Source: Dicaeum eximium (lineage: Eukaryota > Chordata > Aves > Passeriformes > Dicaeidae). Taken from it: a stretch of DNA of 64,000 bases. Of the stretch, positions 24,300 through 35,060 are shown one piece after another. The notes under the pieces are model-generated. The model ran no database searches and was not told the DNA's origin. It worked only from the letters and a program-made list of their open reading frames with translations. The translations under genes were made by a program, and so were the position numbers. The DNA lies in NCBI GenBank assembly GCA_013396995.1, contig VWZP01005682.1, positions 391,038 through 455,037 on the forward strand, given 5' to 3'. Position 1 is the first letter of the stretch, and each line of letters begins with the position of its first letter.

Positions 24300-27209
24300 T
24301 TAAGGAGCAATTCTGAAAGCACTGTTAATTAACATTCAACTGACTTGTAGTTTTGTCCTCTAAGAACCAAAGTCGCTTGCATGAATGTCCTATGCTAGCA
24401 CCAAATGCTAAAAGAAAACTTGGTTGACACTGATATTTCTTATTTACATAATTTGTAGCTTATATAAGATGATTAGAGCCTTGGCCCTGCTATAGCCCTC
24501 TCTTGCAAGCCTACAGGCGCTCACTGCTGACCTCAGTTATGTATTAAAGCTATCTGGAAGCCAACAGCATGTAACCATACACCCATAATTGAACACATAC
24601 TAGAATGCTTCGTCAAACAGGGAACCACTGATGAATTGCTGCCCATAGAACTAATGATGAAATAGTAGCAATGTACATTTACATCGGCATTATGCTGCCA
24701 ATGTTTTATGCCAGGGATGTATCAGCCACTGATGACTGGAAAGCAGTCTACAGGCAGCCTGTGAAAGCCCACTGCCACACACTGATGTGGTCACTTATAG
24801 CTGGACACAATTAGCAAAGGACCAGCAGTGGGCCTAAGAGTCTGGGACGTGCCAGTAATGCTCTTATCTCCACATAATACCCCTAAGGAATGGTACTGCT
24901 ACCACCACACTTCCAATCTAGTGCCTATATAATACTCATCTGCAACAAAAGGTTCTTTCTGTGCCACAACAAACAAGTCATCTAAGATTAAGCTTCCTCC
25001 TGCTTTTCAGTTCTTCACCCTGACACAGCTCGTGCCTCTGAACTGGTACAGTGACAACACTGCCAGTGCAGTCACACCCCTGGAATTCTAACTGCCTCCC
25101 TAATAACTTTATTCAGAGCAAAGATAACAGCACCAAGATTACCAACAACTTCTGATAATCCATCAATTTAAGCATTCATTCAAGTTCAGAGGGGTAAAAC
25201 TGCAGCAGAATTAACAACAGTAAGGAATACAATGGCAAAAATCTGGGGAGGTTTTCAGTAAATTGCTTATGGTCCTTCTTCCACAATAATTTAAACTTTT
25301 GTTTCCCACCTCTTTCCCCCATCTATATACAGAAGCACTGCTGGGTGCATGAAGTGATCTTGGAGCTGGGTACCAAAATCACAGCTGTTGCAGTGCTGAG
25401 CATGCCAGCCCCCGAGGTGCTCTGCTGAACCCGTGTGATGCGACAATCCACTGCTCAAAGTGAGCAAGGGGGACAGAGCCAGCAGCCCCTTGCAAACAGA
25501 GCAGATGCAAGCAGCAGTGAAGGGGGGAAAACCACTACAGATTTTGATAAAACAATAAAAAATAGCTGTGGAACAGATTCAACAACCTCCACTGCTAAAT
25601 ATGTTAAACCCAGTCGCAGCTTTTGAGAAGGCAAGAAACCATGTGTCACAGCTGTGGCAGCTGAATAACTATATTCCTCCTGCATTCTATTAGAGGGATT
25701 TGTCCCAAGACTTAATTGGCAGTTTCACTATTCCTTTTTCGCTCAGCAATGTTAACATATTTTTCATCATCTTTGCTGTGGAAAAGGCACCAACATAGCA
25801 GGGCTTAAAATCAGACTGTAGGTGCATTGCGAATTCCAGGGCTTCATTTTTCACAGAAAGCCAAAACCACCTTTAAGTGAATAAAGCAGCTGTCCCACCA
25901 CACTGACAGTAAGCCTGCCATACCTTCAGTTAACTTCTGGCACACAGACAGGGACTTAGATCTCCTCCAAGACAGTCGAAGAATAATGAAAAAGCAACTT
26001 TGATGCTACCTGAAACCAAACTATTCAAAGCACATTGCCTGCATTCCTCAGCTGCAGGCACTGAGCCAGGACATGGAGATAATCATTCAGGCTGGAGATG
26101 GGGGAGGGAGAAAGGAGCTTAAGAACCCAAGAGCTGAAGTACTCAGAGCAAGAAAATCTAGAAAGAATTTAATCTGTAAAGTAGCAATACAGTCATGTTT
26201 CTCTCCCATTCCACTCTCATTATGTGCTTTAGAGAATTAAAATAGTCACAACATGGCAGTATTTTTGTTCCTTTTTTGCTCTTTTATCTGTTCTACAGAA
26301 AACAAGAATCTATATGAAGCAAACGGTTTCTCTTTTATCTCACACTGCTTTTCCACCTGTGGCAACATCCCCTGTTTCAGAAGGACAAATGGCTCAGAGG
26401 ACACGGCTCAGACAAAAGTGGAACATTTTACCCTGGGGAAAAGTTTCTCCTTATCTTTTCCCAATCATGAAGCCTGCCCTTTAAGCCTAAGATTTGATAA
26501 CCATAATTAACTTACTTTTACTTATCTACCAATATAGGTATGTCAACCCAAGAGAAATCCGTCCTTTCAATACTGCAGCATCTGTTATTTGACTAGACAA
26601 TCTGCTGCAGCAGTGAAGTTTGCACATTGTAGAAAAATTTCTAGTTAAAAAAGGACCCCTGGGACTTTGAGCTCTTACTCCTTGTTTTATGAGAGCTATC
26701 AAAGGAAAAGTGAGAGCAGCAGCCTCTCTATGTCACTACAGTACCAAACAGCAACTTTCTGTGACTCAGACACTTGAAACAATCCTGGAAATTTCTTAGT
26801 AACTGTAACTATGGACTCAACTCCACCATATACAGCAATTTTTGAGTTGTAAACAATTCCTATACTCTGCTCCAGCTACTGTGTCATACATATCTGTCTA
26901 TGTACAAGCCTGCATGGTAAGAGCAGCAGCAGCCCCTGGCAGGCCTTAATAAGCCTCCTAAAGCTTATTAAGAGAGCCAGCAGGCTGGAGAAAGGTATAT
27001 TTGTGGGTTTACCTGTCCTATGGCCTTTCAGGATGGCATGTCAGTAGAATCTGTGTTCTGCTTGCTTTTCCAATTCCAGCAAAGATGGCCTTAAAGGTAG
27101 ACTGTGCACTATGTAAATCAGTATTCCACTGGAGAAGACCTACCCAAGCTGCATATATTCCAACTTTCAGCTTTTGTCTCCATATGTGGGGACCAACAAA
27201 GAATACCCT
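24300..27209. other. Unique intronic sequence, nothing recognised
   Basis: No repeat family is recognised, apart from the hairpin at 26936-26980 listed separately. Short frames here have no known domain. Confidence 0.55.
26936..26980. repeat. Hairpin with interrupted 15-bp stem
   Basis: The inner arms CTTAATAAGC (26945-26954) and GCTTATTAAG (26963-26972) are exact complements around an 8-base loop. Outer arms CTGGC (26936-26940) and GCCAG (26976-26980) can extend the stem across a small internal loop. It lies about 840 bases into the intron after the FHOD3 donor at 27818. At about 45 nt it is shorter than a usual miRNA precursor, so no function is claimed. Confidence 0.8.
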
Positions 27210-27455
27210 GTAGGCAGGTACCAGACCTGGCCTTCTAGGGCTCTTCAGGCAAAAGAAGACTTGACATTGGGAAACATTTCTTTGCTGAGAGGGTGGACAA
27301 ACACTGGAAGAGGCTTACTGGAGAGGTGGGCAAAGTCCCAAATCTGTCAGTGTGTCAGAAGTATTTGGACAACAATCTTCATAAAGTGAAGCTGTCAGGC
27401 ATTTGGTCAAGATGATTGTTGTAGGTAACTGTCAATTGAACTTCTGTATTCTAGT
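27210..27455 (+). mobile_element. CR1 LINE, 3' end fragment
   Basis: The segment resembles the CR1 3' end subtype with ACTTGACATTGGGAAACATT, GAGAGGGTGGACAAACACTG, GGCTTACTGGAGAGGTGGGC, CATTTGGTCAAGATGATTG and GTAACTGTCAATTGAACTTC. It ends in a short TTCTGTATTCTAG remnant. It is sense on the plus strand and lies about 360 bases from the FHOD3 exon at 27819, on the intron side of its donor. The left boundary is uncertain by about 40 bases. Confidence 0.75.
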
Positions 27456-27818
27456 TTAAGAAGGTCACTCTGAACTGTTCTGCTGAGCAGTGTAGAATGG
27501 TGAGTAGAGCGGTTCCAAAGAACGTTTTGGGAACCGAACTACAAAACCAAAACATTTTCTCCATGGTGAAGTGCAATGGCAGCACAGACAGTAATGAGGG
27601 CATCTTTGCTTTTTAGGAGCAGAGTATGTGCTGACAGAAGAGTATAAAAACAGTAGCAAAGAAGGAACATCTCAGTGTGACCTGGTTTCCACGCAGAACA
27701 TTATGGAATATTTTAGAGCCTAACACACAGTCTCTTTATATCCTAAAAGCATAAAACAAATAAAATGCATTAAAAGAACACTAAAACCACATAAAATGAG
27801 AATATTTGAGAGTCTTAC

Positions 27819-27913
27819 CTTTGAGCCAATAAGCGTGTACAGCCATTGGATGGTTTCATTATGATTTATCACTCCATTCATGCCATCGACATAAAGCATT
27901 ATCTGTCCCAAAG
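27819..27913 (-). CDS. FHOD3: FHOD3 internal coding exon (FH3 region), upstream of the two in this window
   Basis: The exon carries two bases completing a codon from the previous exon (probably Ala), then 31 codons reading LGQIMLYVDGMNGVI through ETIQWLYTLIGSK. The YVDGM...TIQWLYTL pattern is characteristic of the FH3 region of FHOD1 and FHOD3. Residues such as MNGVIN and LIGSK favour FHOD3 over FHOD1, judged from memory of the family. On the minus strand the acceptor is a pyrimidine-rich stretch ending CGCAATAG, with a plausible branch site CTCTAAT about 30 bases upstream. The donor is AAG|GTAAGA, with GT at 27818-27817. Entry is after base 1 of a codon and exit is phase 0. The next exon (365-476) starts in phase 0 and continues the protein without a break. 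The open frame extends beyond the exon at both ends, but that sequence lies past the splice sites and is intronic. Confidence 0.92.
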
Positions 27914-30472
27914 CTATTGCGAAGAAAAGAGAGAAAATATAATTAGAGCTGGTGAACATGTTTTATAATTCTAAGCATTGCTGACAATTTTCTCTAAGCA
28001 GGGTTTACCAGAGACATGGGGAGCTCAACTAATGAAAGATATATTGGGCAAGATTGTGCTGGATGAAATCCTGGACAACTGCACTATCTTTACTGACTTA
28101 ATCTGAAAATATAAGTGTGAATTTCATCCAGAGATAAGCCCAAATATTTGTTCTTTCCTAGAAGATGCCATATTTTGTGCTCCCCAAATCTGCAAACAGT
28201 ACTCTACACAGTGCTTGCTGCCACAATGGTTCCTTCAGCTACAGCGCTTTATATATTGTGAGCCTCGACTTTCACCATTTGTTTCAGCACCGTAGATAAT
28301 GTAATGCTTTTACAACAGCATTACAAAATATCCTAGTAAAATATTTCATAACAGTAATTCCATAGTTTGCAACCCTGATAATATGAGACTTTCAAGACAC
28401 AACAGCTATTAAATCTTTTCTGACTGATAAGGACAGAAATTTTTTGTAAGGATTATGAAAAGTGAATTAGTACAATTCATCTATCATCTTCAAAAGTTTC
28501 CACTGTTAGATCTTCTGCTTTATAGCAGGAGATCAAAGCACAGTGGGATGAAAAAGAAATCATTGATGTAACACCTTTTAACACAGCCTGTTGGCATAAC
28601 AACTCAATTATTTAATGCACAGCCTGATGAGCCCCTAGTACACCACTTTATGGGGGAAAAAAGGAAAAAAAAAAACACCCACAGGGTGAGGAAAACTGTG
28701 ACACTATTAATCTTCCAAACATATTTAAAATGTTTGCTAACTTTTGTACAGGTTGTGCACAGCGCAGTGTTGTTTACTTTGAGGGCAGATTTTCAAATAC
28801 ATGAATGCTAGGCAAGCACAGTGGTACCCCTATAGCTAAATAGCTAACAGTCATTTTTACACAGTCTCCTTCTTCTCCCTTTGCTCTAGTTGGTCAACCT
28901 ACAGTTAAAAACCTGAGGTACTATTTTTACATACATATAGTCTTATCTAATCTGTCACACAAAGCTAGAAGGAAAGCCACACTCAATGAATGCCACAAAA
29001 TCAATGAAGACTGAGAAAAAGCAAGCAAGAGAGCTCTGGCACAGAGATAACACATCTCTTAGGCAGGCCTTGCCACTGGGGTATGCCAGACTCTCTCTGC
29101 TCCTCCTCTCCAGGAAGGAATCAGTCACCACCCTCTGAAGAAATGCCTCTCAGGTGAAAAAAAATCAGGTGGAAGGACACAGACCCAAGTGTTATGGTAA
29201 AATAAAAGATGTAAGTCAGCCAGTAAAAGGAGATCCGAATTACACTGCCTGAATAAATGGCTGCTTTGAAGCATTTCATTGCAGGTAGAGGAAATGTTAC
29301 TATCCCAGCAGTAATCAGAGAAAGTTCTTAATTCTTGTTTTCACTTCCTTTCAATGCTAAAAAAGATTTGGCACTGGATCAGGATGAGATCCAGTCATGA
29401 TAAGGTCAACAAATCCATTTTTTTCCCCCTTGCAAATTCTTTGGTTGGGGATGAAGGGCTTCAATTTGAATTTGAACCAATGTGAAACAAATTTTACTCT
29501 CGGAGCATGTTTTCCAAATTAATATAGAAATCGAAGACAGCAAAAAGTTTGCTTTAAAAAACATGTACACAATACAAAACGACTTCACTGCTTATACTTA
29601 AGACCAATTAGACAGGATGCCTAAGTGAGATCTGGCATGCATTTGTTTTCAGCCTCTTAGATGTGACTCTTCATAACAGCAATATGTTAAGACAAATTAG
29701 TAGACCTTAGAAAGAAGCCAAAAAACGTTTTATGGATTCTTGAAAACACAAGGAAAAAAAAAAAACTCCCATTGCTGGTTGAACTAGTGGCCAGTAAGTT
29801 TCACAGGGCAAGATATAACAAACAATGCCACAAAACAACCAAGATGAGAACAGTTATGTGCCCACATCCAAGTCACATCTCCAGTAGTTATCTGCCACAC
29901 ATGAAGCTCTCAGCTGCTGCCAAATCTTGGTGTGAACCTTCATACTGCTATTTCCTGTTTTCAGGGGTCAGAAAAATAAGACAAGATGGGTACAGTTGAG
30001 GAGAAATCTGTTTTCATTAAGAGGGAGAGTAAGATAAGGAGAATCTGCATACTTTGTACAAAGCTGAAGCCCCACAAATTCTTAGGAAAAGAAGGCCACA
30101 AGAAGACCTAAAAGAAAGAATGATGGTTTTCATACCGCATCAAGGGTCTGTGCTGCGGAAGAAAAGGTATTTCCTTTACCATAACCACACCACACAGCCC
30201 AAATGGAAGACATCACCAAAAACACCAGTGTAGGAGCAGGCTGGAGGTCCTTGGGCACTCCCAGACCTTGGGTCTGGCTGAGTAAGACACAGCAGTTTGG
30301 CACTAAATGGAGACTGACAGAGGACATTTTACATTCTTTGGAGCTTTTCTAGCCAACTGCTATCTCACCTCCCAGCCCACGACCGTACTCTGCTGAAATG
30401 GCTGTGGCTGAAGCGCAGGCTCCGCACGCCCAGCATTGTTAGGATCCAGGGCACAGAGAATGTCTCTCTGCC
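27914..30472. other. Unique intronic sequence upstream of the FHOD3 exon
   Basis: Apart from the acceptor signals adjoining base 27914, nothing is recognised. A short A-run lies near 28664-28675. Confidence 0.55.
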
Positions 30473-31053
30473 TGTTTCAAGAGACTCTGACCCTCAGCAC
30501 AACACTGCTTTTAACCTTTGTCCCTGGGAAAAATTCCCAAAACTTTGGGATGAGTTAGAGCACACAGGTAGTTGTATGTAGTAGTGGTAGTTTACCACAG
30601 GGTGAAGAATTTAGGGTTTTAGGATTTGAATATGAAAGCAAATAGAACACAAGATGGAGGATTTTGGGTGTTGTCCCTTCTTCTTTCTTGTCCTTCTTCA
30701 GCTCCATTTTCTGTAGCACTTGTAGCAGAAAGTCATTGGTTAGAGTAAGTAGTAATGTGGAAGTTATGTGTATAGATTAGTAGAAGTTATTGGTAGAAAA
30801 GTAGAAACAAAGTATGTGTTAGAATACAATTTGGTTAAACAGCTTTAGAAGACCTTGGTTTTGGGTGCTTGGGGTCCATTTTGTGCCTTGCTTCTCGCAT
30901 GCTAAGTTTGGTGTGTGCCGACAGCGTGCTGAACTTAAGAATAAACCAAAACCCTGAAGCCCAAGACAAAGAGCCCTGCACGTTCTTCACCCTTAGAAAA
31001 TGACTCAGCAGTGGGAACCCCCTCCAAAGGGCCCGGGGGGTTGGGTTCCCACA
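30473..31053 (+). mobile_element. Probable solo LTR of an endogenous retrovirus
   Basis: The block of about 580 bases starts TGTTTCAAGAGAC and ends GGGTTCCCACA, so it has TG...CA ends. It contains ACACAAGATGGAGGATTTTG and a polyadenylation signal AATAAA at 30940-30945 in AAGAATAAACC, about 110 bases before the end. That layout is typical of an LTR, and the wording resembles LTRs I associate with passerine genomes. It has no coding content. I could not identify matching target-site duplications, a primer-binding site or a second LTR, so the boundaries and the solo status are inferred. A name would need a repeat-library search. Confidence 0.5.
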
Positions 31054-34000
31054 CTTGTTGGGATCAAAAAAACCAACACAGCATTCCCAGACATCCACCA
31101 CCAACATCCAGGGCCCTGCCAGGGAGGGCAGCCTCATCTGCAAGGCAGTTCAGAAGGCCAATCTTACCCAAAATAATTTAAATTCACATTTGTATGTGCT
31201 TTTAACCAAACTTTTTTTTTTTCCCTCCCTTTACCAAGAGACGAGGAGGCTATTTAATCCATTTAATCCCATCCCTCAGCTAACTGGAATTCTTTTTGGA
31301 AGTATATCAACAACCTACTTTGTATTAGGAAAGTTTATTATTGTGCAATAAGGGGCTGGGAGAGGGGAGTTTAAATATGAAGCAGACCTAATTTGGAATT
31401 TCTTTGTTCCCACTACCCTTGTCAAACCCTTAATCTTATGTGAAAGTAGTGTGTGACTTTACCCATAGCTATTTTCAAGTGGAAAATTGCTGGATTTCTT
31501 AGGAAAGGCTTAGGCTAGAAAAAGACAAACCAGCCAGAAAGCTCAGAGATTTCTGTGAAATAAGAGGTTTAACAAAGGCTCTAAAAATTTGCCAGTATTG
31601 GCACTGATACTCTCCTGGGATATAAAGTTAACAGGACCAAAGAGGAAAAGCTCTAGCACAAAACATCACAATGAGCATCACTTTAGTTAAAGTCTGTTTT
31701 TCCCACCCAGACTGGAATTAGTTTCAAAGCTGTTCCTTGCCTACGCACGCACCTGCTTCTCCAGCCTGCTCTGCTTCCATTTTACCACAAGACTGACTTA
31801 GAGAAAACAAAAGCACTGAATGAGCAGAAAACCTATTTTCTTACAATTTCCCATGAGTCAAACCCCTACTCATCAGGTCAAGAATTATGGCAGGGATGCA
31901 TCTTGTGATTGCACTTGTTTCCATCAGAATAAGCAAATGTACAGTGTGAAGCAGGACAAAGACAGATCTTGTCACTGCAGCTTTCAGCTCCCAAGAAAGC
32001 TTCTGGCCCAACTTCATCAGGCAGTTCATACCCAGCAGCTGTGGTACGTCATGTACAACTACAGGCAGGTGTGCACAACAGACAGAAGGTGAGAAAACTA
32101 ATGGGTAAGAAGAATCAGCTGCTAAAATTAATATTTTCATTGCTAGCTAAAATCTTATCATCATCAATGTGAAATTACGGGTCTGTGTGATTGCATTAAT
32201 TCAATTTGAAAACTGACTGCTAGTTTGGGTATGCTATCCTGGGCATCCAAAAAGGCTGACTCCATCAAAGCAAACATCCTGATGAAGAAAAGCTCTATGT
32301 CTAGTGAGGGATCCCAGGAAGGAGATAAGACACTTACCTAATATACTAATACAAAGCACTAGGTGGCAATTCTGAAGAAAACAATCATACTTCAAACTTC
32401 TTTCTTGGTGTTTCCTCATTAGAGAGGGAAGACCCCAGCTACCAAGTGGGACCATCTTGAACACACAATCTCCAACTCATCTCAGCCCTCATATGCTGGA
32501 TGTCAGAAGCTGCTACTTTTGCTTGTAGCACATTCCCACCATGCTTGCATGCACACCTTCAGATCAGAGCTTATTGTCTCTATAAACTCCAAGGATATTT
32601 AATTTCCCTGATGAGAAATCATTATTAAACTTCTGTACCATCCAGCCACTTGAAAATTAGCAAAATCACAGCACAGCTCCTTCTTCTAAGAGGTGACATC
32701 AGATAAAACAGATGACCTGGACTCCCCACTGCTTCTGAAAATGATCTTACAAATCAACATTGTGGCAAACCTCATGACTCACACTCAGTCCACAGGGCTA
32801 GAACCACATAAAATTTGTGTGTTTGGAGGTTGGCTTTGTTTTTTTCCTCTGTTACTACTTGTATGGGTTGGTTTTAGCTTCAGTGAAAAATCTGCTATTT
32901 ATAGAGCTATTCCCATTTCTTTACTATTGTTGAAACTATATGTAATGTCATGTAGAAGCCAAAACCAATCATGTCCCTGGCCACAAATGCATGAATATTT
33001 TGTTTGTTATCAAGGTTTTTTTAAACCCCAACTCTTTTCTTAATTTTTGCATTTTTGCCCTCTGTTCATTTGTTCTTTCTATTATAACATACATCATGGT
33101 TGAAACAGGCTAAGGAATTAATTTTCAGAACTCCCATATTAATCATGAGCTGAACTTCCATTAAACAAGAATTTAACTACCTCAGAAAAATCACATTGCA
33201 GAACTAATGCTATGAACCAAAGCTGCCAAAACCATTCTGAACAGATGTCAATGCATTAAGTTGCTACTATACTTCATAAGTTCTTATGCTGGTCAACATT
33301 GCTTTAAACTCTAACTTTCAGTCTTATGCACTTCGGGAACTTCTGCAAGCTAGTTTCAGACCTAAAGTACTATTCAAAGTTCAAATCTTTTGCAGAGACA
33401 GTGGGTTTCCAGATCAAACTCAATTTTCATTTTTCCAGCTGTCTACTTTACAGAAAATACATCGAAACACCACATGTCTACCACCACAGAAACATTCTAC
33501 AGAGGAATTTTCTCCTCTCCATGTTTCATCTGCCACCTTTTTCCTCTGGTGTTTTTGCATTTAAAACAGGACACAGCAAAGTCAAAGGGGATATAACACC
33601 TTTAATCAGCTGACATGTTTCATCAAAAGCTGATCCTTTATACACACCATGAAACACCTGTGGCAGTGCAAAGTCCCCAGCAGAGCCAAAGCAGCTCCCC
33701 TTCCAGTATTTCTTTTGTGCTATTTCAAAAAATGTACTTGAGTGCAAAGAAAGGACTCTCACTTAACCCTGCCAGTAGTTAAACTACTGAAAGCCTTTTT
33801 ATACTAAAACCTAGCTTACATATATGCATTATAAAAGATTTGCATGAGTTGTAATCATTGTTTTAATCATTTTATGTTGCAGCACTCAAGCTTTAAATGC
33901 ACTATGTTCTAGCATGTTTTACAAGATTAGTAACACAGCAATGTAAAATAAACTGGGTACAGCTTATATAGCAATAGGTAAAAAACATTTCCTCATTAAG

Positions 34001-34754
34001 AAGAAATATGTAATTAAAATACCTTATTAATAAGTGAGCAAATATAGCTGAGAATTGGACTGCTATTTTGCAAGCTGACTAAAAGCATGGAAGAATGAAA
34101 AAAAAAGGAAAGAAAGAAGACAAAAAGAAGACTTAAGGAAGGAAGAAGATGGGAGGCGGGAAAAAGAGACAAAAGAAAAGAAAATGAAAGGTCGACTAGA
34201 TGGTTTTGAAAGATGGTTATTCATCCTCAGTGCTTCACGAAGCAAAACATATTTGGAAAGAGAGATGTGTGGTAGCCTGTAATTAAGATGAGATATATGC
34301 AGATATAGAGCTGAATTAGGCAGTTGGTTCTTATGGAGTCAATACTGGCTGTAAAACTGAATTATGTTCATGCAATATATACATGAAGTTACATATTTTT
34401 CTTAATAATTGAGATTTTTTTGAGTTTTAAAGCATTTTCCAAGGAGGCTTCCTCATTGGCCCTCAGAACTTAAATTCTGAGGGAGAAGGACATGATGATG
34501 AGATTGCCAGATTTTTTTGTGAAGGTGAGGTATTCTGCAACAGCACCACAACAGAGCAGGACATTGCCCATGCAAATACTGAAGAATCATTTCCAATGGA
34601 CTTTTCTCATCTCCCAGGTATGGACTCCGGCACTGAGTACTGATGCTGCAGCCAGTGAGAAGTGGTTTGGTCTTAGGGCAGAAATTAGGATCTATTTCAG
34701 GATTAGGTGTCTCTTCTTATCTTTAAATGTATTTTAACCAGTTTATACTGGATT
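31054..34754. other. Unique intronic sequence
   Basis: It includes a T-run near 31212-31222, and at 34089-34191 a purine-rich stretch listed separately. No gene or mobile element is recognised. Confidence 0.55.
34089..34191. repeat. Purine-rich (GAAA/GGAA) low-complexity tract
   Basis: About 100 bases are nearly all A and G on the plus strand, with GAAAGAAAG and GGAAGGAAG blocks. In the FHOD3 pre-mRNA it reads as a long pyrimidine tract. It has no adjacent acceptor-exon pair that I can support. Confidence 0.85.
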
Positions 34755-35060
34755 TATCATGCTAGAGGCTGCCTAGCCCAACCCATTGCTTGAAGTAGGG
34801 AAATCCAGAGCAGCTATTTAATGTACTCTGTACATTTAGGTGTTGAATATAGCTCCAGGTAGCTGCTCAACCTCTCTGGGCAACCTGTGCCAGTGCTCAG
34901 ACACCCTTACAGGATTTTTTTTCATTTTTTTAAGTTTAAATCAAATTTCCTGTATTTCAGCTAGTGCCCATGGCAGGCCTCTTGTCCTTTTATTGTGCAC
35001 CTCTGAACTCTGGTTCCATTCTTACTCTCCCAATCATATATTCAGTGCCTTTCATAACAT
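34755..35060 (-). mobile_element. CR1 LINE 3' region, diverged
   Basis: The plus strand shows the antisense CR1 pattern: GCTGCCTAGCCCAACCCATT, GTTGAATATAGCTCCAGG, CAACCTCTCTGGGCAACCTG, TGCCAGTGCTCAGACACCCT, AAATTTCCTGTATTTCAGC and GCCTCTTGTCCTTTTATTG. The element is sense on the minus strand. It is well decayed, which suggests an old insertion. The open frame that crosses it is a by-product. Confidence 0.85.

Larger units (their letters stand above)
477..27818 (-). other. FHOD3: FHOD3 intron of about 27.3 kb
   Basis: This phase-0 intron is bounded on the minus strand by donor GTAAGA at its high-coordinate end and acceptor TTTTCTTCCAG at its low-coordinate end. It contains the CR1 fragments, SINE, microsatellites and assembly gap listed separately. 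I found no convincing cassette exon, and the flanking exons join in frame without one. No promoter-like CpG cluster is visible. Confidence 0.85.

Noticed and set aside
27720..27959. Extending the FHOD3 exon to the full open frame, with a Met start and a hydrophobic C-terminal stretch
   Set aside because: The frame runs past clear splice acceptor and donor sites; the flanking residues are translated intron.
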